The translations under genes were made by a program, and so were the position numbers. From assembly GCA_020438665.1 (NCBI GenBank), contig JAGQUE010000285.1, forward strand, positions 2,046-10,082: 8,037 bases of DNA, given 5' to 3'. This stretch comes from Nocardioidaceae bacterium. GTDB lineage: Bacteria > Actinomycetota > Actinomycetes > Propionibacteriales > Nocardioidaceae. The notes under the pieces are model-generated. The model was not told the origin of the DNA, did no database searches, and worked only from the letters and a program-made list of their open reading frames with translations. Each line of letters begins with the position of its first letter. Position 1 is the stretch's first letter. Positions 1-6,555 of this stretch are shown one piece after another.

Positions 1-55
1 CCGGCAGCGGCGATCCGGCACCCGCGGTGTGACGACGCTGGGTCCGGGTCACCGA

Positions 56-75
56 CTGAGCGCGACCAGGCTCAG
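56..75 (-). terminator. Small hairpin overlapping the stop codon of the head-domain gene
   Basis: CTGAGC (56-61) and GCTCAG (70-75) are perfect 6-bp arms around an 8-base loop. The TGA stop at 74-72 lies inside one arm. No T-tract follows on the minus strand, so this is at best a weak or U-tail-less terminator. A 6-bp dyad can occur by chance at this GC content. Bases 1-71 hold no gene that I can support. Confidence 0.3.
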
Positions 76-959
76 CTGCAGTTGTCGCAGATCCCGGTGG
101 CCGGCAACGCCATGAAGCAGGTCGGGCAGGTCAGCGTCGGACGAGCCGCGGCGGCAGCACGCGCGGCCCGAGGGGTCGCGGGTGCCTTGGGGGCCCGGGG
201 TGCCCGGGGCGCCTTGGGGCCGGCAGCCCGCGAGGTCCGGGTCGCCGTACCGCCGTCGGCCGGCAGGCCGGTGGCGTGGAAGTGGCGGTAGCAGGCCAGC
301 CGCTGCTGGGCCGCGTGCTCGTCGCTGTCGGCGGGCCGAGCGCCGGCGGTGGCCGTGACGGCGTCGGCATAGCCCTCGGCGGCGCGGCCGGCGGCGGTGA
401 CGCACAGGGAGGCGAGCGACGGCTCGCCGCGCGAGGAGCAGTGGGCTGCCACCCGGCGCAGCACCTCGGCCGCCCAGTCGGCCGCCGGCACGTCGTCGCG
501 GACGCCGGTGCGATACATCACCTGGGTCGCCAGGTCCTCCTCGGTCACCACCGCCCGGTAGCGGTGGGCCGCCTGGAGGAGCACGTCACGGGCGGCGGTC
601 GCCCACGCGTCGGCGGCCGCCTCGTCGCCGACGTCGGCGGCCTCGCGCCACGCCCCGGAGGCGGGGGAGCCGAACCCGCCGTAGGGGTCGGTGGAGGTGA
701 CATAGAAGCCCAGCTCCATCAGCAGCTTGGCGGCCCCGAAGTCGGAGAACTGGTCCGGCGTGACGGGGCTGCCGCCGGCGAACTGGCGCGCGACACCCAG
801 GATCGCGGTCGCGTCATAGGTCCGGCCGTCGTGCCACAGGACATAGTCGTGGTCGGAGCTGAAACCATAGCGGGTCAGGAACTCCTGTGCGCCGAGCCTG
901 CCGAACTCCTCGATCGCGCTGAGCACGTCGGCTGCGCCGACAGTGTCGAACAACCCCAT
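72..959 (-). CDS. ScoMcrA-like head-domain protein with C-terminal zinc ribbon
   Basis: This 295-residue protein has three recognisable parts. Residues about 10-88 (an IEEFGRLG...FL.RYGF start, then HDGRTYDATAILGVA, then a LGF end) match the pattern I know as the ScoMcrA-like N-terminal head domain, first described in a methyl/phosphorothioate-DNA-dependent HNH endonuclease. Residues about 117-235 (a helical stretch, RGEPSLASLCV, EGYADAV, RLACYRHF, LPADGG) match the middle region often following that head in actinobacterial proteins. Residues 245-273 form a basic Ala/Pro/Lys/Arg linker, and C278, C281, C291 and C294 form a CxxC-x9-CxxC zinc ribbon ending one residue before the stop. No HNH, SRA or other nuclease motif is visible, so enzymatic activity is not supported. 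A nucleic-acid-binding or restriction-linked role is inference. The ATG at 959 is preceded by AGGGTGG and opens directly into the head domain. The family call is fairly secure; the function is unknown. Confidence 0.85.
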   Translation of the reverse strand: MGLFDTVGAADVLSAIEEFGRLGAQEFLTRYGFSSDHDYVLWHDGRTYDATAILGVARQFAGGSPVTPDQFSDFGAAKLLMELGFYVTSTDPYGGFGSPASGAWREAADVGDEAAADAWATAARDVLLQAAHRYRAVVTEEDLATQVMYRTGVRDDVPAADWAAEVLRRVAAHCSSRGEPSLASLCVTAAGRAAEGYADAVTATAGARPADSDEHAAQQRLACYRHFHATGLPADGGTATRTSRAAGPKAPRAPRAPKAPATPRAARAAAAARPTLTCPTCFMALPATGICDNCS

Positions 960-965
960 GACGCC

Positions 966-971
966 ACCCTA
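966..971 (-). promoter_or_regulatory. Candidate -10 element for leaderless transcription of the head-domain gene
   Basis: On the minus strand TAGGGT is followed by exactly six bases and then the ATG at 959. This fits the actinobacterial TANNNT -10 motif, with transcription beginning at the A of the start codon. No good TTGACA-like -35 is seen 17-18 bp upstream, which is common for this promoter class. The same bases (AGGGTGG) could instead act as a Shine-Dalgarno sequence, so the assignment is ambiguous. Confidence 0.4.
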
Positions 972-1061
972 ATCGGGCCGGGATCGCGCGCCGCTGCCGG
1001 GACCGAGCCAAGCGTCCCTGGGGTTGTCAGCCTCACAGCGAGCAGTGGTGATGCGTCGGCC

Positions 1062-1169
1062 TCAGAACGCATGGCTGCCGAAGCAGAACACAGCGACGAA
1101 CACGGCCAGGGCGAGCAGGACGACTGTGAATGGGGGAGCCGTCAGGAGATGGCGCGGGTCGCGAACCAC
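1062..1169 (-). other. Possible 35-residue hydrophobic ORF overlapping the end of the small propeller gene
   Basis: In a frame different from the propeller gene, a GTG at 1169 opens 35 codons ending in TGA at 1064-1062. Residues about 12-31 form a strongly hydrophobic run (TVVLLALAVFVAVFCF) long enough to span a membrane, after a basic start (VRDPRH). About 80% of the last 35 codons end in G or C. There is no convincing ribosome binding site. It could be a small membrane protein, the remnant of a C-terminal membrane anchor lost from the propeller protein by frameshift, or chance. The rest of the 960-1141 gap shows nothing beyond the upstream region of the head-domain gene. Confidence 0.2.
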
Positions 1170-2428
1170 CAGCCGGTGCGACCGGCCCGTTGGCCGGTCC
1201 AGGCGACCACGAGGGCGCCGTCGGGCCGGAGCGACAGGGTCGTGTGGTCGACGTGGCGCCACCGCGCTCCGGTCACCCTCACGGGAACCGACCAGTCACC
1301 GCCGGGCGGCTGCACGCTGACCCAGAGCTGGCGCTTGACGAACTCCGGGCCCTGCAGCCACGAGACCGCCGTGGACCCGTCGGGCCCGCGGTCGAGCCGC
1401 ACGACGCTCGCCTGCACGTGGGACTCCGACACCTGGACCGGGGCGGCCCAGTCACCGCCGGCCGGTCGGGTCGCTGTCCGGGCCGAGCCGCCGGCCGCGA
1501 AGGAGACGACCGCCTCGCCGGTGTCGTCGAGCACGGCCCGGACCTGGCCGCTCGACCGGGTCGTCCCGACCTGGACGGCGGGCAGCCACGCCGCGCCGTA
1601 CGGCTTCTCATAGACCAGTGCCTCGGTCGAGCCGCCGGTGGGCGTGCGCGTGACCAGCAGGTCGCCGGCGGGGTTGACGGCCGCACCACCCCACGCCCCC
1701 TGCATCGCCGGGAGGGCGGGGTGACGCCAGACGCCGCCCGTCGTGCGCCGATAGAGGCCCGGCAGCGTGACGACCCTGCCCGCACCGTCCACCAGCGAGC
1801 CTTGGGCGAAGGCCCGCTTGGCGACCCGGACCGTGGTCGTCCAGGCACCGTCGAACGGGCGGTAGGCGGCAACCATCCAGGGGGCGGGTCCGCTCTGGAC
1901 CTCGCCGTCGTTCTGGGTCCAGACAGCGACGACGTCGCCTCGGGCGTTGCTGGCGATGGAGTACCACTGGACGAACACCCGCTTGGCATCGGTCTGCCAC
2001 GTCAGGTCGACGGGCGGCTGCCAGGCGGCGCCGGCCCAGCGGCGGCTCTCGATACCGTTGCCCTGGAGGTGCCGATAGAGCACGGTGACCCGGTTGCGGT
2101 CGTCGACCGCGGCCTTGGGCTCGAGCCCGACGCCGAGGTCGACCGCGGTCTGCCAGGTGCCGTCGGCGGCGGTGCGCGCGGCATAGACGTGGTGTGCGCA
2201 ACCCCAGGTCGCGGTGCTGGTGCCGTCGAGGTCGGTGACCAGCTGGGAGGTCCCCAGCCGGTCGGCGCAACGGCCCACGACCTGGACCGGCTCCCCGACC
2301 GGTGCGCGCCTGCCGGGCTCGGGACCACCGGCGGCGGCACCGGTCGGGGGACCGGCAAGCACTCCTGAGAACGAGAGGGCTGAAGCAACGGCGAAGGTGG
2401 CGAGCGAGCGCACCGCAGACCCGGGCAT
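1142..2428 (-). CDS. Secreted beta-propeller protein (428 aa)
   Basis: The protein starts with a Sec-type signal peptide: R7, then a hydrophobic core to about residue 24, with a likely cut after VLA (A25). The rest is a repeat of about 45 residues. Each unit has a D/N-x-x-G turn and a V-A-W-like strand, then a W-x-x-P-V-x-V outer strand. Outer-strand tryptophans are at about 92, 136, 196, 234, 281, 327 and 379. A tryptophan-less copy near 43-50 and inner strands at about 395-425 suggest the ring closes by joining its two ends, giving about eight blades. C54 and C77 could form a disulfide after export. No catalytic motif, LPXTG or C-terminal membrane segment is in frame. The ATG at 2428 is fixed by a strong ribosome binding site and the signal peptide. 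The repeat matches the N-terminal part of the upstream 1282-residue protein, so the two are probably related and work at the cell surface or outside it. Ligand and function are unknown. Confidence 0.85.
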   Translation of the reverse strand: MPGSAVRSLATFAVASALSFSGVLAGPPTGAAAGGPEPGRRAPVGEPVQVVGRCADRLGTSQLVTDLDGTSTATWGCAHHVYAARTAADGTWQTAVDLGVGLEPKAAVDDRNRVTVLYRHLQGNGIESRRWAGAAWQPPVDLTWQTDAKRVFVQWYSIASNARGDVVAVWTQNDGEVQSGPAPWMVAAYRPFDGAWTTTVRVAKRAFAQGSLVDGAGRVVTLPGLYRRTTGGVWRHPALPAMQGAWGGAAVNPAGDLLVTRTPTGGSTEALVYEKPYGAAWLPAVQVGTTRSSGQVRAVLDDTGEAVVSFAAGGSARTATRPAGGDWAAPVQVSESHVQASVVRLDRGPDGSTAVSWLQGPEFVKRQLWVSVQPPGGDWSVPVRVTGARWRHVDHTTLSLRPDGALVVAWTGQRAGRTGWWFATRAIS

Positions 2429-2433
2429 GACGG

Positions 2434-2442
2434 CCTCCTCCC
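2434..2442 (-). promoter_or_regulatory. Strong ribosome binding site of the small propeller gene
   Basis: GGGAGGAGG on the minus strand lies 5 nt before the ATG at 2428. It is the best Shine-Dalgarno match in the window and settles the start. A strong site after a 173-base gap allows independent translation even if the gene is read from the promoter of the large upstream gene. Confidence 0.8.
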
Positions 2443-2538
2443 GGCAGTATCGGCCGGTCCAGGGCCGCCAGGACTAGGTCGAAGATCACGCCCGGGCTGT
2501 CTGGCGCCTCACATCCTCCGGTGACCGGCCCCCGGCGT

Positions 2539-2552
2539 CGACCGTCCGGTCG
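2539..2552. repeat. Short dyad in the gap between the two propeller genes
   Basis: CGACCG (2539-2544) and CGGTCG (2547-2552) are perfect inverted arms separated by TC, about 50 nt downstream of the stop of the large gene. A second dyad, CCGGT-G-ACCGG, lies at 2518-2528. Neither has a T-tract. They could contribute to weak termination or bind a regulator, but short dyads of this kind are frequent by chance in GC-rich DNA. I see no clear promoter in the 2429-2601 gap. Confidence 0.25.
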
Positions 2553-2601
2553 CGTCCCTCCCCCGGCGTGGAGCGCGCTGCCCGCCCTCGTGGGGCGCCT
2601 G

Positions 2602-5600
2602 TCACCACTGGCTGACGTTGAGCTCGCCGAGGTAGCGGGTGTCCTTGGTGACCACGACGGCATGCTGCCCGAAGCCACCCTCGGACTGCACCGTGCGCAG
2701 CATGGCGTCGAGCATCTCCTCCGAGGTGGTGCCGGCCGGTGCCACGAACTTGGCGATCCGAGACAGATAGGCCTTGCCGGGGCCCTCGGGGAGGAAGGGC
2801 ACGCCATAGGCCGGGAGCAGCTTGCCTGCGGCCTTGGCTGATGCGTCGTCCATGACCAGCGTGACGCCGTGCTCGGCGGCGTCCGGGATGAGGCCGGTCC
2901 GTCTGGCCTTGATGTTCTTGTCGATGTACTTCTGCATGACGAACTCGCGCTCGGCACGGTTGAGCGGCTCGAGCACGGGCTTGCCGGCGGCGTCGGTGCC
3001 GACCTGCTTGGCCACCGCGACCGCGTCGGCGTCCGCGGTCTGCGGCAGCGCAACCTTGCTCGGCTTGACCACCTGTTTGGTGTTGACCTTGGTGCCGTTG
3101 ACGCGGACCTCGACCTCATAGCTCTTGACCCGGATCAGCTCTCCGCGCGCCTTGCCGGACTTGACGGGCACGGTCTCGAACTCGGCGGTGACGAAACGCT
3201 GCACGCCTGAGGCGTTCGGCTCGAGGTCCAACGGGACGGTGCTCTTCTGGCCGATGCACTGCTGCAGACGGGCGGTCTTTGAACCCGGTGCCGGGTTCTT
3301 CCACTCCGCCCAACGCTGGTTGGCCTTGGTCCACTCCTTGATCGCGGCCTGCTGCCGGGCGTTGTCCCAGGAGGAGAAGCCCGGCAGCTTGGACGGGTGC
3401 TCGGGGCTGTGCCAGACGGCGGCCTCGCCCAGGACCTCCCGAGGAGCTCCCGCGTCGACCATGACCGCCTTGCCCGTCTTCTGCTCCGTGAGCTCCAGCT
3501 TGGCGACGCCTCCTGGTTTGCGGATCGGCGATGAGGGCTTGAGCACCTCGGCGAGCTTGAGCTCCTTGCCGGGGTTGGCGGCGGCGTACTCGCTTTCGAT
3601 CTCGCTCAGGATCCCCGCCTTGGCGTCGAGGGTGATCTCGGGAACCCCGCCGACGTTGGGAAGCTCATAGACGTTGCCGAGATCGCTGGACTGCACGACC
3701 GTGGCGCCGTCGATGTTGGCCAGGAACTCCTCCGACGTGCGCGCGGCAGGAACGCCACCCTCACCGGTGATCGTCACCGCGGTCCGGGTCCCGGCCGCCT
3801 GGGCGCCGTTCTTGACCACGCCCAGGGCCTCGCCTGAGTTCACCACGGCGCGGCCCTCGCCGAGGATCTTGACGCCGCCGAGCCTGGCGACGCCGCCGCC
3901 GAGGACGGTGTCGAGGATGAGCGGCACCCCGATGTTGAAGATCTCGGCGTCGCGCTTGGCCCACGCCTGCTGGAACTTGATGGGGTCGGTGTCGGCGAGC
4001 TTGAGCAGGTTGGCCCGGGCATTGCGCTCGTTCTGGAGGATGGCCTTGATGTCGGGCGACTGGAGTGTCACATCGGCGATCGACAGATCCACGGCATCGG
4101 CGAGATAGGTGGCGTTGGCCTTCCAGTTGGGGATCTCCCGCTTGAGCGTGTTGACGATGTTGGTCGCCGAGGTCTGGTTGAGGTCGGCGAAGCCGATCAT
4201 CTTGGCCTCGAACTCCATCCGCTCCTCGGGAGTGGCGTTGCCGAACATCCAGAACGACGCCATCAGCGCCTCGCCGTAGGCGTCCTTCGCCACGGCCTTG
4301 GCCTTCTTGCCCGTCTTCGCCCAGTTCTTGGCCCAGTCGGCCACACCGTTCTTGACCTCGGCGAGGAACGACTTGTCGTAGGCGTTGTTGAGCTGGTCGA
4401 CCGTGTAGGTCTCGAACTTCCGGTCGGGCAGCCGGGCGTCAACCAGCGATGGTGGAGTGCCTTGTTGCGCGGCGACCAGGCGGTCGTAGAGGGAGATCCC
4501 CTTGCCGAGATACTGCTTCCAGACCTTGGTCGGGAGGTGCTTCTTGAGCTGGGCGCGCAGCTGGTCCGCGCGCGCCTCCATCTGGGACATGAACTCGTGG
4601 TAGGCGTGCATGAGGTAGCGGTCGACGGCCTGCATGATCACCAGCCTGGCCAGCGCGTCGTCGACCACCTGGCCGTCCTCGATGTCGAAGCGCAGTGACT
4701 GCTTCTCCGCGAAGGTATCGCCTGTCGTCTGCCCGGTGGCGCTCACCTGCGTGTTGGTCGCGGCCAGCCCGCGCGTGCGGGTAGTCAGCTCATAGGACAG
4801 CGTGAGCTGCGCTCCCGGGGCGAGCAGGGTCGGCGGCGCGGGTGGGGCCTGCGTGATGACGACGCCGCCCGGGCTGCGGCTGTCGACCACCAGGGGGGCC
4901 CCGCCGAAGGTGAGACCGGTTAGCGTCTCGTCGGTGTTGTTCTCCACCGTGACGACCGCCTGGATGTACTGGCCGGGAGCCAGTCGTCCGTCGACGGGGT
5001 TCCCGGACTCGTCATAGACGGAGACGTCGAGCAGCAGTCCCGCCCCGGGGGACACCCAGGCGTCGAAGCCCGACGAGGTCCCGTTGATCGAGGCCGGGGC
5101 GTGCCCTGCTGTGAACACCGACGTGCCGTCCGCCCCGACGTCCAGGCGGAGGTTGGTGGGGAACGAGCCGTCCGCGGAGGGGATGGCCGCGAACCCGGAC
5201 CAGCTGCCGTCGGGGGCCCGGGTCTTCGTCCAGGCGGTGGCGGGCTCGGTCCCGTCCTGCGTCGGTGAGCCCGCGGCGACCACCACGTGGTCCCCGTCCG
5301 GCGTCGCCGCAGCCACGACCTCGGTGAAGCTGTAGTGGTCGACAACCTGTTCCCCGCGGGGGCTCCAGCCGCTCCCGGGCGTGGACGTGCTGGTGACCAG
5401 GACCGCCGACGGCTCGGAGGCGTTGAGGGGGTTCTCCCGGCGCTCCAGCCAGGCTGCCGTCGTGACGCCGCTGTCGTCGACCGCCAGCGCGGGGTTGACC
5501 GTCACGCCGCTCCCGGCGAGACGACCGATCTCGGTCGGGGCCGACCAGGATTGCCCCGCCTCGCGGGTCATCACGGTCGTGATCCCACCGAAGGTGGTCG

Positions 5601-6450
5601 GGTCGAGCTTGGCCGACAACTGGATCATCGCCACGGCCGCGGCGCCGTTCGGCGCGGCGTCCGCGGCGAACCGCACATATCCGGAGACGGTGCCGAAGCT
5701 CTGCGCGCTCCCGAAGGAGGTGTCAGAAGCCTCGACCCGCCACAAGGTGGACTCATAGAAGGCGGTCGCGGGCGCGAACACCACTCCGAACGAGCTGGGT
5801 CCGGTGGCGACGACGGTGACCTCGGCGTACCCGTCAAAGACGCTGCCCGTCCACAGCGTCTCCGGCGGCGCCCACGTGCCCGACGCGTCGCGCAGGGCAC
5901 CTCCGACGATGCGCGTGTCGCCGCCCGGCCGCTGGGACCATGCCACTGCGGCGGCGCCGGACGAGGACACCGACAACCAGATCGGATAGCTGGGCCCGCT
6001 GAGACTGGCGACCAGCTCGGGGTCCCCCCAGGACGTCGAGCCGCTGGGCAGCACGGCCACATAGATGTCGCCCGGGTTGGGCCCGATCCGCTCCCAGGCC
6101 AGGGTGGTGCGGCCGGCGGCGTCGGTCCCGAGGCGCGGATAAAGGCCCGACCCCATGCTCACGGGGTCGCTCCAGACCCCGCTCCGGTCGCGGATGGTGG
6201 TGAAGACGGTGGAAGTCCCCGCGGCGTAGTCGACCACGTCATAGGCAAGGACGACTCGGCCCTTCCGGTCCACCACCACGGCGGAGTTCTCGGTGTTGGT
6301 GGCCGTGACGGCCGGCTCTGCCGGCAACCACTCCGGTGCGACCGCTCGGGCGGTGCCGGGGACCAGCGCCAGGCCGGTGGACACGATCAGCACCGAGAGG
6401 ATCGTGGCGAGGTGGCGGGTGTGGGTGGCTGCGGCCGTCGTCCGGGGCAT
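2602..6450 (-). CDS. Large secreted multidomain protein: beta-propeller, beta-sandwich, helical stalk, unknown C-terminal module
   Basis: The 1282-residue product begins with a signal peptide (R3, H10-R12, hydrophobic 14-30, likely cut after ARA at A36). Residues about 37-470 are propeller repeats: D-x-x-G...A-W strands followed by outer strands WLPAEP (41), WSDPV (93), WGDPE (141), WAPPE (193), FGSAQ (246), WSAPT (302), WSPRG (362) and WSGFA (417). Inner strands at 436-469 pair best with the N-terminal outer strand, giving about eight blades. Residues about 472-590 (DVSVYDESGNPVDG, VTVENNTDETLTGLTF, LLAPGAQLTLSYEL) look like an Ig/CARDB-type sandwich. Residues 595-835 are charged and helical. 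Residues 837-895 are hydrophobic and Gly-rich (FNIGVPLILDTVLGGG). Residues 900-1282 are an unrecognised module, ending in a compact stretch (about 1160-1282) with AEHGVTLVMDD and GGFGQHAVVVTKD. There is one cysteine (C1065) and no LPXTG. The order resembles surface or polymorphic-toxin proteins, but no known toxin domain or immunity gene is seen. The ATG at 6450 is supported by the signal peptide and a weak AAGAGAG site. Confidence 0.9.
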   Translation of the reverse strand: MPRTTAAATHTRHLATILSVLIVSTGLALVPGTARAVAPEWLPAEPAVTATNTENSAVVVDRKGRVVLAYDVVDYAAGTSTVFTTIRDRSGVWSDPVSMGSGLYPRLGTDAAGRTTLAWERIGPNPGDIYVAVLPSGSTSWGDPELVASLSGPSYPIWLSVSSSGAAAVAWSQRPGGDTRIVGGALRDASGTWAPPETLWTGSVFDGYAEVTVVATGPSSFGVVFAPATAFYESTLWRVEASDTSFGSAQSFGTVSGYVRFAADAAPNGAAAVAMIQLSAKLDPTTFGGITTVMTREAGQSWSAPTEIGRLAGSGVTVNPALAVDDSGVTTAAWLERRENPLNASEPSAVLVTSTSTPGSGWSPRGEQVVDHYSFTEVVAAATPDGDHVVVAAGSPTQDGTEPATAWTKTRAPDGSWSGFAAIPSADGSFPTNLRLDVGADGTSVFTAGHAPASINGTSSGFDAWVSPGAGLLLDVSVYDESGNPVDGRLAPGQYIQAVVTVENNTDETLTGLTFGGAPLVVDSRSPGGVVITQAPPAPPTLLAPGAQLTLSYELTTRTRGLAATNTQVSATGQTTGDTFAEKQSLRFDIEDGQVVDDALARLVIMQAVDRYLMHAYHEFMSQMEARADQLRAQLKKHLPTKVWKQYLGKGISLYDRLVAAQQGTPPSLVDARLPDRKFETYTVDQLNNAYDKSFLAEVKNGVADWAKNWAKTGKKAKAVAKDAYGEALMASFWMFGNATPEERMEFEAKMIGFADLNQTSATNIVNTLKREIPNWKANATYLADAVDLSIADVTLQSPDIKAILQNERNARANLLKLADTDPIKFQQAWAKRDAEIFNIGVPLILDTVLGGGVARLGGVKILGEGRAVVNSGEALGVVKNGAQAAGTRTAVTITGEGGVPAARTSEEFLANIDGATVVQSSDLGNVYELPNVGGVPEITLDAKAGILSEIESEYAAANPGKELKLAEVLKPSSPIRKPGGVAKLELTEQKTGKAVMVDAGAPREVLGEAAVWHSPEHPSKLPGFSSWDNARQQAAIKEWTKANQRWAEWKNPAPGSKTARLQQCIGQKSTVPLDLEPNASGVQRFVTAEFETVPVKSGKARGELIRVKSYEVEVRVNGTKVNTKQVVKPSKVALPQTADADAVAVAKQVGTDAAGKPVLEPLNRAEREFVMQKYIDKNIKARRTGLIPDAAEHGVTLVMDDASAKAAGKLLPAYGVPFLPEGPGKAYLSRIAKFVAPAGTTSEEMLDAMLRTVQSEGGFGQHAVVVTKDTRYLGELNVSQW

Positions 6451-6486
6451 GTCAGCTCTCTTCGCTCTGGCGTGTCCTGGCCGACG

Positions 6487-6516
6487 ACCTTACGTTACCG
6501 TCGGTAGATCTGCCAG
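6487..6516 (-). promoter_or_regulatory. Candidate promoter of the large secreted-protein gene
   Basis: On the minus strand CTGGCA (6516-6511, 4 of 6 to TTGACA) is followed after 18 bp by TAAGGT (6492-6487), which fits the actinobacterial TANNNT -10. An overlapping TAACGT lies just upstream of that -10. A start a few bases downstream would leave a leader of roughly 30 nt before the ATG at 6450, carrying the weak AAGAGAG ribosome site. The assignment rests on pattern match alone. Confidence 0.4.
6496..6506. promoter_or_regulatory. Candidate operator palindrome inside the promoter spacer
   Basis: TACCG-T-CGGTA is a perfect 5-bp dyad around one base. It sits between the candidate -35 and -10 elements of the large secreted-protein gene, where a bound repressor (for example of the TetR type) would block RNA polymerase. 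No regulator gene is present in the window. The arms are short, so chance is not excluded. Confidence 0.35.
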
Positions 6517-6549
6517 GGCCGGTCCCGGAGTGCAGGCGGGCCGTGGCAG
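6510..6549 (-). terminator. Terminator-like hairpin after the deacetylase gene
   Basis: CTGCCAGGGCC (6510-6520) and GGCCGTGGCAG (6539-6549) pair over 11 positions with one mismatch around an 18-base loop, starting 7 nt after the deacetylase stop. There is no T-tract, as is usual for many terminators of high-GC actinobacteria. The distal arm overlaps the candidate -35 of the next gene, so the end of one unit and the start of the next are packed together. Confidence 0.45.
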
Positions 6550-6555
6550 CCGGGC

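Noticed and set aside
184..221. Direct repeat of GCCTTGGGG-type words
   Set aside because: It is explained by the Ala-Pro-Lys/Arg linker codons of the head-domain protein rather than by a separate element.
276..1613. A 445-codon open frame on the plus strand
   Set aside because: It runs antisense to the head-domain gene and the small propeller gene, is low-complexity (Gly, Arg, Ala, Val) and has no domain-like motif. Long antisense frames are expected at this GC content.
1130..2368. A 412-codon open frame on the plus strand
   Set aside because: It mirrors the propeller gene, whose signal peptide, ribosome site and repeats are convincing. The plus-strand product is Gly/Arg/Pro-rich with no recognisable features.
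1608..3119. A 503-codon open frame on the minus strand in another frame
   Set aside because: It spans the 3' end of the large gene, the intergenic gap and most of the small propeller gene. The product is Arg/Ser/Pro-rich, typical of an off-frame read in GC-rich DNA.
5287..6507. A 406-codon open frame on the plus strand
   Set aside because: It is antisense to the propeller part of the large gene, rich in Gly/Arg, and lacks any motif.
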